A DNA stretch of 64,000 nucleotides, taken from the NCBI RefSeq assembly GCF_000217955.3, contig NZ_AFOY02000019.1, positions 124,001 through 188,000 of the forward strand. Direction: 5' to 3'. Below, in pieces: positions 7,247 to 16,835 of this stretch. Under the pieces are notes generated by a model, which did not search any database, had not been told where the DNA came from, and worked only from the letters and a program-made list of their open reading frames with translations. Origin of the DNA: Pseudomonas fluorescens HK44. GTDB lineage: Bacteria; Pseudomonadota; Gammaproteobacteria; Pseudomonadales; Pseudomonadaceae. Position 1 is the first letter of the stretch; the number at the start of each line of letters is the position of its first letter. The translations under genes were made by a program, and so were the position numbers.

Positions 7247-9529
7247 ATGAATGATCTGGCCAATTCCACCATGACTACCAATCCCCCCAAGCGAATTGAC
7301 TTCAATACGCCTGAGCTCCAACGCAAGCGCCGCATCCGCGCGCTCAAAGACCGCCTGACCCGCTGGTACGTCCTCGTCGGCGGCCTCGCCGTACTCGGCG
7401 CGATCACGCTGATCTTCTTCTTCCTTGGCTACGTCGTTGCGCCACTGTTTCAGGGTGCCGACCTGACCGCCAAAGACGCGATCACCCCGGCCTGGATGCA
7501 AGACGCCGGCAAACCGCTGATGATCTCCCTCGAAGAACAGAACCAGGTCGCCATGCGGGTTTCCGACAAGGGCCAGGCGCTGTTTTTCGACGTCGACAGT
7601 GGTGCTGAGCTACGCCGTATCGACCTGCCGATCCCGGCCGGTACCAGCGTAACCTCCATTGGTAAAGACCAGCCCGGCCATCCGCTGGTCGTCGTGGGCT
7701 TGTCCAACGGTCAGGCGCTGGTGTTCCGTCACACCTATAAAGTCAGTTACCCGGAAGGCAAGAAAACCATCTCGCCGGCCATCGAATTCCCGTACGGTGA
7801 AACGCCAATCGCACTGAACGAGCAGGGCGGTGCCCTGGAGCACGTCAGCCTCAATGCGACCGATTCGACCCTGCTGCTCGCCGGCTCTACCGGTTCGCAA
7901 TTGCACGTGCTGTCGCTGAGCAGCGAAGAAAACATGATGACCGGTGAGGTCACCAACGAGCAGAAGCGCATTGAACTGCCGCAAATGACCGAGCCGGTGA
8001 AGAACATCTTCGTCGACCCGCGTCAGCAGTGGCTGTACGTGGTCAACGGCCGTGCCCAGGCCGATGTCTTCAGCCTGAGCGACAAGAGCCTCAACGGTCG
8101 CTACAAACTGCTGGATGACGGCGAAGCGCAAGTGACCGCCAGTACTCAACTGGTGGGCGGTATCTCGCTGATCATCGGCGACTCCAAGGGTGGTCTGGCC
8201 CAGTGGTTCATGGCTCGCGATACCGATGGCGAGCAACGACTGAAACAGATCCGCACCTTCCAGATGGGCACCACGCCGATCGTTGAAATCACCGCCGAAG
8301 AGCGTCGCAAAGGCTTCGTCGCCCTCGACACTGCCGGCAAGCTCGGGGTGTTCCACAGCACTGCCCACCGCACCTTGCTGGTGAACCAGGTGGTGGATGG
8401 CGCGGGCCTCTTCGGCCTGTCGCCGCGTGCCAACCGCATCATTGTGGAGCAGGGCGGCAAGCTGCAACCGCTGCTGCTCGACAACCCGCACCCGGAAGTT
8501 TCGTGGAGCGCGCTGTGGAGCAAGGTCTGGTACGAAAACTACGACGAGCCTAAATACGTCTGGCAATCGACCGCGGCCAACACCGACTTCGAACCCAAGA
8601 TGAGCCTTTCGCCACTGACCTTCGGTACGCTGAAAGCCGCGTTCTACGCGATGCTGCTGGCGGCACCGCTGGCGGTCGCTGCGGCGATCTACACCGCGTA
8701 CTTCATGGCGCCGGGCATGCGCCGCAAGGTCAAGCCGGTCATCGAATTGATGGAAGCGATGCCGACGGTGATCCTCGGCTTCTTCGCCGGCCTGTTCCTC
8801 GCACCGTATGTGGAAGGGCACTTGCCGGGCATCTTCAGCCTGTTGATGCTCTTGCCGATCGGCATTCTGGTAGCCGGTTTCATCTTCAGTCGCCTGCCCG
8901 AATCCGTGCGCCTGAAAGTGCCGGACGGCTGGGAAAGCGCGATCCTGATCCCGGTGATTCTGTTTGTGGGCTGGTTGTCGCTGTACATGAGCCCGTACAT
9001 GGAAACCTGGTTCTTCGGCGGTGACATGCGCATGTGGATCTCCCACGACCTGGGCATCACCTACGACCAGCGCAACGCTCTGGTCGTCGGTCTGGCCATG
9101 GGTTTTGCGGTAATCCCGAACATCTACTCGATCGCCGAAGACGCCGTGTTCAGCGTGCCGCGCGGCCTGACACTGGGCTCCCTGGCCCTCGGCGCCACGC
9201 CATGGCAGACCATGACCCGCGTGGTGATCCTGACCGCCAGCCCGGGCATTTTCTCGGCACTGATGATCGGCATGGGTCGTGCGGTCGGGGAAACCATGAT
9301 CGTGTTGATGGCCACCGGCAACACCCCGGTCATGGAAATGAACCTGTTCGAAGGTCTGCGCACCCTGGCCGCCAACGTGGCGGTGGAAATGCCCGAATCG
9401 GAAGTCGGCGGCAGCCACTACCGCGTGTTGTTCCTGTCGGCGCTGGTGCTGCTGTTGTTCACCTTCATCATGAACACCCTCGCGGAGCTGATCCGTCAGC
9501 GTCTGCGCAAGAAATACTCGTCGCTTTAA
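7247..9529 (+). CDS. pstC: PstC, phosphate ABC transporter permease (large Pseudomonas form)
   Basis: Inner-membrane half of the phosphate channel, pairing with PstA. About 760 residues, more than twice the E. coli protein. One N-terminal membrane helix (about residues 38-62) is followed by a large region to about residue 450 with repeated beta-strand-like segments. The usual permease core then begins with FGTLKAAFYAMLLAAPLAVA and contains the EMA-A-type coupling loop (GSLALGATPWQTM). The C-terminus is hydrophobic. The start may also be the GTG at 7241 or the ATG at 7271. 15 bases before pstA. Confidence 0.95.
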   Translation: MNDLANSTMTTNPPKRIDFNTPELQRKRRIRALKDRLTRWYVLVGGLAVLGAITLIFFFLGYVVAPLFQGADLTAKDAITPAWMQDAGKPLMISLEEQNQVAMRVSDKGQALFFDVDSGAELRRIDLPIPAGTSVTSIGKDQPGHPLVVVGLSNGQALVFRHTYKVSYPEGKKTISPAIEFPYGETPIALNEQGGALEHVSLNATDSTLLLAGSTGSQLHVLSLSSEENMMTGEVTNEQKRIELPQMTEPVKNIFVDPRQQWLYVVNGRAQADVFSLSDKSLNGRYKLLDDGEAQVTASTQLVGGISLIIGDSKGGLAQWFMARDTDGEQRLKQIRTFQMGTTPIVEITAEERRKGFVALDTAGKLGVFHSTAHRTLLVNQVVDGAGLFGLSPRANRIIVEQGGKLQPLLLDNPHPEVSWSALWSKVWYENYDEPKYVWQSTAANTDFEPKMSLSPLTFGTLKAAFYAMLLAAPLAVAAAIYTAYFMAPGMRRKVKPVIELMEAMPTVILGFFAGLFLAPYVEGHLPGIFSLLMLLPIGILVAGFIFSRLPESVRLKVPDGWESAILIPVILFVGWLSLYMSPYMETWFFGGDMRMWISHDLGITYDQRNALVVGLAMGFAVIPNIYSIAEDAVFSVPRGLTLGSLALGATPWQTMTRVVILTASPGIFSALMIGMGRAVGETMIVLMATGNTPVMEMNLFEGLRTLAANVAVEMPESEVGGSHYRVLFLSALVLLLFTFIMNTLAELIRQRLRKKYSSL

Positions 9530-9544
9530 GAAAGGTAGAAGTCT

Positions 9545-11215
9545 GTGAAACAGAACTCCCTGAAAGGATGGTTCAAGAGCGGCGCCCCTGGCGTCTGGAT
9601 CAGCGGTGGCGCGGTGTCCATCGCGGTCATCATGACCATTGGTTTGCTGGCGGTGATTGCCGTGCGCGGTCTGGGCCACTTCTGGCCGGCCGACCTGATG
9701 CACGCCAGTTACAACGTGCCGGGCCAGGCCAACCATGTCGTCATCGGCGAAGTGGTACAGAAGGAAGAAGTGCCGCGTGAGCGTCTGAAAACCGCGGGTT
9801 TGCCAGTGCCGGACCAAGGTCCGGAATTCATGACCCGCGAGCTGATCAAGGTCGGTAACCGTGACATCAACGGCAATGACTTCACCTGGATCGTCGGCGA
9901 GTGGCTGACCGACCAGAGCACGCCGCGTGAACTGATGACCATCGAGCGCCGCGAGTGGGGTAACTTCTACGGCTACCTGCTCAACGTCAAACAGGACGGC
10001 AAGGTCATCGCTGAAGGCGAAGCGGCCTGGCCGGAGCTGCAAGCGCGGGTGGACCGCGTCAACAAGCTCGCGGCACAAATCAAAAGCCTCGAAAAAACCG
10101 ACATCGGCGCAATCAACGCAGGCCTTGAACGGATTCGTCTGCATGGCCGCAAGCTGGAGCTTGAAGGCAAGCTCGATCCGACCGCGCAAGCCGACATGGA
10201 CACTGAACGCGCTGAGCTGAACGCTCGTTATAAAGACGTCGAGGCACGCCTGAGCGATCTGCACACGCAGTTCAACCGCGACAGCCTGACCGCTCGCGAT
10301 GCCAACGGCAAAGAAGTCGAAATCGGTATCGGCAAAGTGGTTCATGCCTACCAGCCGAACGCCATGAGTTACCTGACCAAGCTGGGTTTCTACTTCAACA
10401 AGGTCTGGGAGTTCCTCAGCGACGACCCACGTGAAGCCAACACCGAAGGCGGGATCTTCCCGGCGATCTTCGGCACCGTGATGATGACCCTGATCATGGC
10501 GATGATCGTCACCCCGTTCGGCGTGCTGGCAGCGGTCTACCTGCGTGAATATGCACGCCAGGGGCCGATGACCCGGTTGATCCGCATTGCGGTGAACAAC
10601 CTGGCGGGCGTTCCGGCGATCGTTTACGGCGTGTTCGGTCTGGGCTTCTTCGTTTACGTACTCGGCGGCTCGGTTGACCGTTTGTTCTTCCCTGAAGCCT
10701 TGCCGGCGCCGACGTTCGGTACGCCGGGCCTGCTCTGGGCCTCGCTGACCCTGGCGCTGCTGGCGGTGCCGGTGGTGATCGTGGCCACTGAAGAAGGTCT
10801 GGCGCGGATTCCTCGCACCGTGCGTGAAGGCTCGTTGGCCCTCGGCGCGACCAAGGCTGAAACCTTGTGGAAGATCGTGCTGCCAATGGCCAGCCCGGCG
10901 ATGATGACCGGGATGATCCTCGCCGTGGCTCGCGCCGCCGGTGAAGTGGCGCCGCTGATGCTGGTGGGTGTGGTGAAACTGGCGCCGTCGCTACCGGTGG
11001 ACGGCAACTACCCGTACCTGCACCTTGACCAGAAAATCATGCACTTGGGCTTCCATATTTATGACGTCGGCTTCCAGAGCCCGAACGTCGAAGCCGCACG
11101 GCCGCTGGTGTACGCCACGGCGCTGTTGCTGGTACTGGTGATCGCCACGCTCAACCTGTCGGCAGTGTGGATCCGTAACCACCTGCGCGAGAAATACAAA
11201 GCGCTGGACAGCTGA
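9545..11215 (+). CDS. pstA: PstA, phosphate ABC transporter permease (large form)
   Basis: Partner permease of PstC. 556 residues; E. coli PstA is about 300. One helix near residues 20-42 is followed by a charged extension of roughly 240 residues with a coiled-coil-like stretch (about 165-235). The permease core starts at GIFPAIFGTVMMTLIMAMIV, and the coupling loop GSLALGATKAETLWKIV is clear. The start is GTG at 9545 with AAGAAAGG upstream; no better ATG exists. A REP pair separates it from pstB. Confidence 0.95.
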   Translation: MKQNSLKGWFKSGAPGVWISGGAVSIAVIMTIGLLAVIAVRGLGHFWPADLMHASYNVPGQANHVVIGEVVQKEEVPRERLKTAGLPVPDQGPEFMTRELIKVGNRDINGNDFTWIVGEWLTDQSTPRELMTIERREWGNFYGYLLNVKQDGKVIAEGEAAWPELQARVDRVNKLAAQIKSLEKTDIGAINAGLERIRLHGRKLELEGKLDPTAQADMDTERAELNARYKDVEARLSDLHTQFNRDSLTARDANGKEVEIGIGKVVHAYQPNAMSYLTKLGFYFNKVWEFLSDDPREANTEGGIFPAIFGTVMMTLIMAMIVTPFGVLAAVYLREYARQGPMTRLIRIAVNNLAGVPAIVYGVFGLGFFVYVLGGSVDRLFFPEALPAPTFGTPGLLWASLTLALLAVPVVIVATEEGLARIPRTVREGSLALGATKAETLWKIVLPMASPAMMTGMILAVARAAGEVAPLMLVGVVKLAPSLPVDGNYPYLHLDQKIMHLGFHIYDVGFQSPNVEAARPLVYATALLLVLVIATLNLSAVWIRNHLREKYKALDS

Positions 11216-11221
11216 TTTTTA

Positions 11222-11307
11222 TGTGGGAGCGAGCCTGCTCGCGATGGCATCTCTGTGGTTTCAGACTTAAACCGCGTTGCCCGAATCGCGAGCAGGCTCG
11301 CTCCCAC
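11222..11307. repeat. REP pair, family 1, inside the pst cluster
   Basis: TGTGGGAGCGAGCCTGCTCG and its reverse complement form an inverted pair that nearly fills the 130-base gap between pstA and pstB. Any pstA-pstB transcript would carry it as a long hairpin. Confidence 0.9.
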
Positions 11308-11345
11308 AAAAACCGAACCGAATTTGTTAGCACAGGGAGTTTCCC

Positions 11346-12179
11346 ATGCAGCACGAAACACATACCCACGGCATCAACATGTCGGCCCTGGGTCGCGACA
11401 AACAGAGCCTGAACCTGGCACAGGAAACCGTGGCCATCGAAGTGCCGAGCCTGAGCCTGTTCTACGGCGACAAGCAAGCGCTGTACGACGTCAGCATGAA
11501 CATTCCCAAGCAGCGCGTGACCGCGTTCATCGGCCCGTCCGGCTGCGGCAAGTCAACGCTGCTGCGCACCTTCAACCGGATGAACGATCTGGTCGATGGC
11601 TGCCGTGTCGAAGGTGAGATCAACCTCTACGGCAACAACATCTACCGCAAGGGCGAAGACGTGGCCGAACTGCGTCGTCGTGTCGGCATGGTGTTCCAGA
11701 AGCCGAACCCGTTCCCGAAAACCATCTATGAAAACGTGGTCTACGGCCTGCGTATTCAGGGCATCAACAAAAAGCGCGTACTCGACGAAGCCGTCGAATG
11801 GGCGTTGAAAGGCGCGGCACTCTGGGATGAAGTGAAAGACCGTCTGCACGAATCGGCACTGGGTTTGTCCGGTGGTCAGCAGCAACGTCTGGTGATCGCT
11901 CGTACCATCGCGGTGGAGCCGGAAGTGCTGCTGCTCGACGAACCGTGCTCGGCACTCGACCCGATTTCGACGCTGAAAGTCGAAGAGCTGATCTACGAAC
12001 TGAAATCCAAGTTCACCATCGTCATCGTGACCCACAACATGCAACAGGCCGCGCGGGTTTCCGACTACACGGCGTTCATGTACATGGGCAAACTGGTGGA
12101 ATTCGGCGACACCGATACCCTGTTCACCAATCCGGCGAAGAAGCAGACCGAAGACTACATCACCGGTCGTTACGGCTAG
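11346..12179 (+). CDS. pstB: PstB, phosphate ABC transporter ATPase
   Basis: Cytoplasmic ATPase that powers PstCA and, with PhoU, links transport to PhoR signalling. 277 residues, slightly long because of an N-terminal tail of about 30 residues. Walker A GPSGCGKST, the signature LSGGQQQR, Walker B VLLLDEP and the switch His in VTHNMQQ are all intact. The ATG at 11346 follows CAGGGAG. phoU follows after 74 bases. Confidence 0.97.
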   Translation: MQHETHTHGINMSALGRDKQSLNLAQETVAIEVPSLSLFYGDKQALYDVSMNIPKQRVTAFIGPSGCGKSTLLRTFNRMNDLVDGCRVEGEINLYGNNIYRKGEDVAELRRRVGMVFQKPNPFPKTIYENVVYGLRIQGINKKRVLDEAVEWALKGAALWDEVKDRLHESALGLSGGQQQRLVIARTIAVEPEVLLLDEPCSALDPISTLKVEELIYELKSKFTIVIVTHNMQQAARVSDYTAFMYMGKLVEFGDTDTLFTNPAKKQTEDYITGRYG

Positions 12180-12253
12180 GATGCCGCTAGCGTTGCTCGC
12201 TTAACCATCGCTGCGGTAGACCGCACCTTACCGGACGCTCCAAGGACGCCAAC

Positions 12254-13015
12254 ATGATTAGCAAAGAAGGCCTTACCCACCACATCTCCCAGCAGTTCAA
12301 CGCTGAGCTCGAGGAAGTGCGCAGCCACCTCCTGGCCATGGGCGGGCTGGTCGAAAAGCAGGTCAATGATGCGGTCACTGCACTGATCGAAGCGGACTCG
12401 GGCCTGGCCCAGCAAGTGCGCGAGATCGACGACCAGATCAACCAGATGGAACGCAACATCGACGAAGAATGCCTGCGCATTCTGGCCCGTCGCCAGCCGG
12501 CCGCGTCCGACTTGCGTTTGATCATCAGCATCTCCAAGTCGGTCATCGACCTGGAACGCATCGGCGATGAAGCGACCAAAATCGCCCGCCGTGCCATCCA
12601 GCTGTGCGAAGAAGGCGAGGCCCCGCGCGGTTACGTCGAAGTTCGGCACATCGGCGACCAGGTGCGCAACATGGTTCGCGACGCACTGGATGCCTTCGCT
12701 CGCTTCGACGCCGAGCTGGCGCTGTCGGTGGCCCAGTACGACAAGGTCATCGACCGTGAATACAAGACCGCCCTGCGCGAACTGGCGACCTACATGATGG
12801 AAGATCCGCGTTCGATCACGCGGGTCTTGAGCATTATTTGGGTGCTGCGTTCGCTGGAGCGGATTGGCGACCACGCCCGCAATATTTCCGAGCTGGTGAT
12901 TTACCTGGTGCGCGGTACCGATGTCCGTCACCTGGGCCTCAAGCGCATGAAGGAAGAAGTTGAAGGCACAAGTGCCGAAAGCGCTAATGTTCCGGGCAAC
13001 GCTGACGATAAGTAA
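12254..13015 (+). CDS. phoU: PhoU, phosphate-signalling regulator
   Basis: Negative regulator that relays the state of the Pst transporter to PhoR and prevents toxic phosphate uptake. About 253 residues with two three-helix PhoU repeats; each has the metal-binding E-IGD type motif (LERIGDEATKIAR near residue 100 and LERIGDHARNISE near 200). Last gene of the pst cluster, followed by an intrinsic terminator. The C-terminal 20 residues are polar and variable. Confidence 0.97.
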   Translation: MISKEGLTHHISQQFNAELEEVRSHLLAMGGLVEKQVNDAVTALIEADSGLAQQVREIDDQINQMERNIDEECLRILARRQPAASDLRLIISISKSVIDLERIGDEATKIARRAIQLCEEGEAPRGYVEVRHIGDQVRNMVRDALDAFARFDAELALSVAQYDKVIDREYKTALRELATYMMEDPRSITRVLSIIWVLRSLERIGDHARNISELVIYLVRGTDVRHLGLKRMKEEVEGTSAESANVPGNADDK

Positions 13016-13027
13016 GATTGCCCAAGT

Positions 13028-13058
13028 AAAACGCCCGGCCTTGTGGTCGGGCGTTTTT
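13028..13058 (+). terminator. Intrinsic terminator after phoU
   Basis: Stem ACGCCCG/CGGGCGT with a 10-base loop followed by TTTTT, 13 bases after the phoU stop codon. It closes the pst-phoU transcription unit. Confidence 0.88.
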
Positions 13059-13179
13059 GTTTGCGGTTTTGCAATTCATAGCACCCGCGAACGAAAAAAG
13101 TCCCGGCGTGACTGAAGGGTTTTGGCAAAGTGCCATTAGCAAAGCGTTATGATTGCCGGGATTTTTTAAGGGGTGGTTG

Positions 13180-14094
13180 ATGAGTAAGGTCAGTGTGTTG
13201 GTGGTCGATGACGCTTCGTTCATTCGTGACCTGATGAAGAAGTGCCTGCGCAACTACTTCCCGGGCATGCGAATCGAAGACGCGGTCAACGGTAAAAAAG
13301 CGCAGGCCATGCTGGCGCGCGAAGCATTCGACCTGGTCCTGTGCGACTGGGAAATGCCGGAAATGTCTGGCCTCGAATTGCTGACCTGGTGCCGCGAACA
13401 GGACACACTCAAGGCCATGCCGTTTATCATGGTCACCAGCCGTGGCGACAAGGAAAACGTGGTTCAGGCGATCCAGGCCGGCGTTTCCGGCTATGTCAGC
13501 AAGCCGTTCACCAACGAGCAGCTGCTGACCAAGGTCAAGCAGGCGCTGAACAAGGTCGGCAAACTCGACACCTTGATGAACGGCGCGCCCACCAAGATGA
13601 ATTCGGCATTCGGCAACGACTCCCTCGGCGCGCTCACGGGCGGCAAGGCGGCTGTCGTCGCCCCCGCAGCCACCCCGACTGCCGCGGCAGCCCCCGCGCG
13701 CGGTCTGCTCAACAGCCCACCGGTCAAGGCGCCAGCAGCGTCCCCAGCCCCGGCAGGTGGTCGTGGTCAAGGTCAACTGCGTCTGCCTAGTGGTACTCAG
13801 CCATGCGTGATCAAGGCGTTGAGCATCAAGGAAGCCTTGTTGGTGGTTAAACGCACCGACACCCTGCCACAAGTACTCGACGGCGCCGTGCTTGACCTGG
13901 AGCAAGGCGACAACGCCGAAGTCGCCCGCCTGAACGGCTACCTGCACGCCATCGTGGCCCACGAGCCGAAGCCTGACAGCGACTGGCTGCAACTGACCTT
14001 CCGTTTTGTCGACCAGGACGCACAAAAACTCGATTACATCTCCCGCCTGATTGCCCGCGGTACGGCGCAGAAGCATTTCGTACCGGGCGCGTAA
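13180..14094 (+). CDS. Response regulator: CheY-like receiver plus PilZ-like C-terminal domain
   Basis: 304 residues. The receiver domain (about 1-125) has the acidic pair DD at 10-11, phospho-acceptor Asp56 in LCDWEMP, Thr/Ser in MVTSRG and Lys in SKPF. A linker of about 70 residues rich in Ala/Pro follows, then a 100-residue C-terminal domain of PilZ-like size whose usual RxxxR and D/NxSxxG c-di-GMP motifs I cannot find. An orthologue sits next to phoU in P. aeruginosa. No kinase is adjacent. Output unknown. Start moved from 13153 to the ATG at 13180. Confidence 0.85.
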   Translation: MSKVSVLVVDDASFIRDLMKKCLRNYFPGMRIEDAVNGKKAQAMLAREAFDLVLCDWEMPEMSGLELLTWCREQDTLKAMPFIMVTSRGDKENVVQAIQAGVSGYVSKPFTNEQLLTKVKQALNKVGKLDTLMNGAPTKMNSAFGNDSLGALTGGKAAVVAPAATPTAAAAPARGLLNSPPVKAPAASPAPAGGRGQGQLRLPSGTQPCVIKALSIKEALLVVKRTDTLPQVLDGAVLDLEQGDNAEVARLNGYLHAIVAHEPKPDSDWLQLTFRFVDQDAQKLDYISRLIARGTAQKHFVPGA

Positions 14095-14118
14095 GCGCAG
14101 CAGCGCCGATTAGATCGC

Positions 14119-14184
14119 CATCGCGAGCAGGCTCGCTTCCACAGGGAGCCGCATTCCAGTGTGGGAGCGAGCCTGCTCGCGATG
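14119..14184. repeat. REP pair, family 1
   Basis: CATCGCGAGCAGGCTCGCTT and TGTGGGAGCGAGCCTGCTCG in inverted orientation with a short 20-base spacer, between the response regulator and the M23 peptidase gene. Confidence 0.9.
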
Positions 14185-14300
14185 GGGTCATCGAATTCAC
14201 CGCAGATCTCCTGAACCGATCATTTGAAACATCTGCCGACTACACAGGTCGATTCTGGCTGCTAGGCTGATTTCAGGTCTTCCTCGACAGAACCTTGCCC

Positions 14301-15197
14301 ATGTTCGCGCGATTGCTGTTTTTCTGTGGTCTGTTCATGGCCTCCACCTCGGCTGTGGCCATCACTATTTACAAATCCACCAGCGTGACAGGTGTGGTCT
14401 CCTACAGTGACCGCCCCTCCCATGGTGCACGGATCTTTGTGTTCCGCGACCGCATGGACGAGCACCTTGAACGCCAGGTACTTCTGGATATCAAGAAGCA
14501 GAGGGACACGCACAGTGTGTTTGTGCGCAACGATTTGTATGCGCCGGTAGAGGTCGAGCTGAGTTTCACCGGGCTGAAGAATGTCAGCGGTGCGCCGGCA
14601 CAGCCGATCCGCCGAGTGCTGCCGGCGCGCAGCACTATGCGTCTGGCGCTGCTCACGGCGATTACGCCCGGCAAGCCGCTGGCCTATACCCCGACGTTCA
14701 ACTATTCGCTGGGCAACCCCACAGATACCACGCAGGCCTATCGATATCCGCTGCCGTGGCGTGGCGGACCGTTCCACCTGACGCAAGGCGCCAATGGCCG
14801 GTACAGCCATTTTGGGGTCAAGAACCGTTATGCCATGGACATCGCCATGCCTGAAGGCACACCGATCATCGCGGCGCGCGGCGGGGTGGTGGTGAAGACC
14901 GAAAACAACCAGAGCGGACGCGGCACTGACCCGTCGGGCAATTTCGTGCGGGTGTTGCACGATGACGGGACGATGGGCGTGTACCTGCACCTTAAGCGCG
15001 GCTCGGTGTGTGTGCGCGAAGGTCAGCGGGTGGCAGTCGGCAGTGCGTTGGGGTTATCGGGCAATACCGGCAACAGCAGCGGGCCGCACCTGCACTTCGT
15101 GGTGCAGCGCAATAGCGGGTTGGGGCTGGTGTCGATTCCGTACCAGTTCAATCAACCGGTGGGCAGCTTGCCGAACTTTGCGCTCGGCAAACAATAA
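14301..15197 (+). CDS. M23 family peptidoglycan metallopeptidase, secreted
   Basis: About 298 residues with a signal peptide (ends near SAVA). The C-terminal LytM/M23 domain shows the zinc ligands in SHFGVKNRYAMD and in the GPHLHF motif. These enzymes cut peptide cross-bridges in the cell wall or act as amidase activators. The HxH motif and first His/Asp are intact, so activity is plausible. A TTG at 14295 is an alternative start. It lies between phosphate-signalling genes, but no Pho box is visible in front. Confidence 0.9.
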   Translation: MFARLLFFCGLFMASTSAVAITIYKSTSVTGVVSYSDRPSHGARIFVFRDRMDEHLERQVLLDIKKQRDTHSVFVRNDLYAPVEVELSFTGLKNVSGAPAQPIRRVLPARSTMRLALLTAITPGKPLAYTPTFNYSLGNPTDTTQAYRYPLPWRGGPFHLTQGANGRYSHFGVKNRYAMDIAMPEGTPIIAARGGVVVKTENNQSGRGTDPSGNFVRVLHDDGTMGVYLHLKRGSVCVREGQRVAVGSALGLSGNTGNSSGPHLHFVVQRNSGLGLVSIPYQFNQPVGSLPNFALGKQ

Positions 15198-15217
15198 TCC
15201 AGGTCACTGCGATCAAT

Positions 15218-15350
15218 TGTGGCGAGGGGGCTTGCCCCCGTTGGACGGCGAAGCCGTCCCCAAACAGATCAACTCGGTGTGTCAGGACGAGTGCGATTGC
15301 AGGGTTTGGGGCCGCTACGCGACCCAGCGGGAGCAAGCTCCCTCGCCACA
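15218..15350. repeat. REP pair, family 2
   Basis: Left arm TGTGGCGAGGGGGCTTGCCC and right arm GGGAGCAAGCTCCCTCGCCA, inverted. It sits between the convergent M23 peptidase and CNNM genes. Confidence 0.88.
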
Positions 15351-15370
15351 ACAGCGGGCTCGCGCAGGGT

Positions 15371-16711
15371 TCAATCGAGCATCAACACCTTGGCCAAAAT
15401 GATCTTCGGGCCTTTCATCTTTTTGATGATGATCCGCAAACCTTCGACTTCCAGTACTTCTTCCTCTTCCGGCACCCGTTTCAGGGTTTCGTAGACCAGC
15501 CCGGCGAGGGTTTCGGCTTCGACGTGGTCCAGATCGATACCCAGCAGGCGTTCGACCTTGAACAGCGGTGTGTCGCCGCGTACCAGCAATTTGCCCGGCT
15601 GGTAGGCGAGGATCCCGCGTTCGGCCTTGCGGTGTTCGTCCTGGATGTCGCCGACCAGCACCTCCAGCACGTCTTCCATGGTCAGGTAGCCGATGATGTT
15701 GCCGTCGGCCTCTTCAACCACGGCGAAGTGCGAGCCGCCCTTGCGGAACTGCTCCAGCAGTTGCGACAACGGCATATGCCGCGATACGCGTTCCAGCGGG
15801 CGGGTCAGCTCGGCCAGGTTGAACGACTCGGGAATGTGGTCCAGCGCCGCCAGTTCCAGCAGCAGATCCTTGATGTGCAGCAGGCCGACGAACTCCTGGC
15901 GTTCGCTGTCGTACACCGGATAACGGCTGAATTTGTGACGACGGAACAGCGCGAGGATTTCCTTGAGGGGGGCGTTGAACTCCAGCGTCACCAGGTCTTC
16001 CCGGGAGTTGGCCCAGTCGACCACTTCCAGTTCGCCCATTTCCACCGCCGAGGCGAGTACGCGCATGCCTTGGTCGCTTGGGTCCTGGCCGCGGCTGGAG
16101 TGCAGGATCAGTTTCAGTTCTTCACGGCTGTAATGGTGTTCGTGATGAGGGCCAGGTTCACCTTGGCCGGCGATCCGCAGGATCGTGTTGGCGCTGGCGT
16201 TAAGCAGGTAAATGGCCGGGTACATCGCCCAGTAGAACAGGTACAGCGGCACCGCCGTCCACAGCGACAGCAACTCGGGCTTGCGGATGGCCCAGGATTT
16301 GGGGGCCAGTTCGCCGACCACGATGTGCAGGTAGGAAATGATGAAGAAGGCGGTAAAGAACGACACGCCTTTGACCACTTCCGGCGAGTTGACGCCGACC
16401 GCGTCCAGCAACGGCTCGAGAATGTGCGCGAACGCCGGCTCACCGACCCAGCCAAGGCCCAGGGAGGCGAGGGTGATACCCAACTGGCAGGCCGACAGGT
16501 AAGCGTCGAGCTTGCTGTGTACGGTGCGCAGGATATGCCCGCGCCAGCCGTGTTTATCAGCGATGGCCTCGACCCGGGTCGAGCGCAATTTGACCATGGC
16601 AAATTCCGCCGCAACGAAGAAGCCGTTGAGCAAAACCAGGATCAGTGCAAAAAGAATCATGCCGAAATCGGCGAAGAGTGAAACGAGGGTCAAGCCAGGG
16701 GAAGGGTCCAT
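15371..16711 (-). CDS. CNNM/CorC-HlyC family transporter (DUF21-CBS-CBS-CorC_HlyC)
   Basis: 446-residue membrane protein. The N-terminal DUF21 domain (about 15-200) has four hydrophobic segments and the family pattern VLLNGFFVAAEFA. Two CBS domains follow (about 225-345), then a C-terminal CorC_HlyC domain (about 360-440). Such proteins are linked to Mg2+/cation efflux or metal tolerance, often misnamed hemolysins. It follows phoR by 124 bases in the same direction and may be read with phoBR. An internal Met at residue 18 is a possible start. Confidence 0.9.
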   Translation of the reverse strand: MDPSPGLTLVSLFADFGMILFALILVLLNGFFVAAEFAMVKLRSTRVEAIADKHGWRGHILRTVHSKLDAYLSACQLGITLASLGLGWVGEPAFAHILEPLLDAVGVNSPEVVKGVSFFTAFFIISYLHIVVGELAPKSWAIRKPELLSLWTAVPLYLFYWAMYPAIYLLNASANTILRIAGQGEPGPHHEHHYSREELKLILHSSRGQDPSDQGMRVLASAVEMGELEVVDWANSREDLVTLEFNAPLKEILALFRRHKFSRYPVYDSERQEFVGLLHIKDLLLELAALDHIPESFNLAELTRPLERVSRHMPLSQLLEQFRKGGSHFAVVEEADGNIIGYLTMEDVLEVLVGDIQDEHRKAERGILAYQPGKLLVRGDTPLFKVERLLGIDLDHVEAETLAGLVYETLKRVPEEEEVLEVEGLRIIIKKMKGPKIILAKVLMLD

Positions 16712-16835
16712 GATGGAGTTTTGCGGGTTCCGTATATTCGAAAAGAAAGGGGATTGCCGAGCCTGAAAGGCAGGCCCAAGTCAGCCAATGTAGCGGCTGA
16801 CAGGGCGATTGCCTAGAGGTTAGTCGTCGCGGCTG

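Noticed and set aside
7610..10345. 911-codon open frame on the minus strand across pstC and pstA
   Set aside because: It is antisense to two certain genes, is rich in His/Gln/Arg/Val as expected for the mirror of high-GC codons, and has no recognisable domain.
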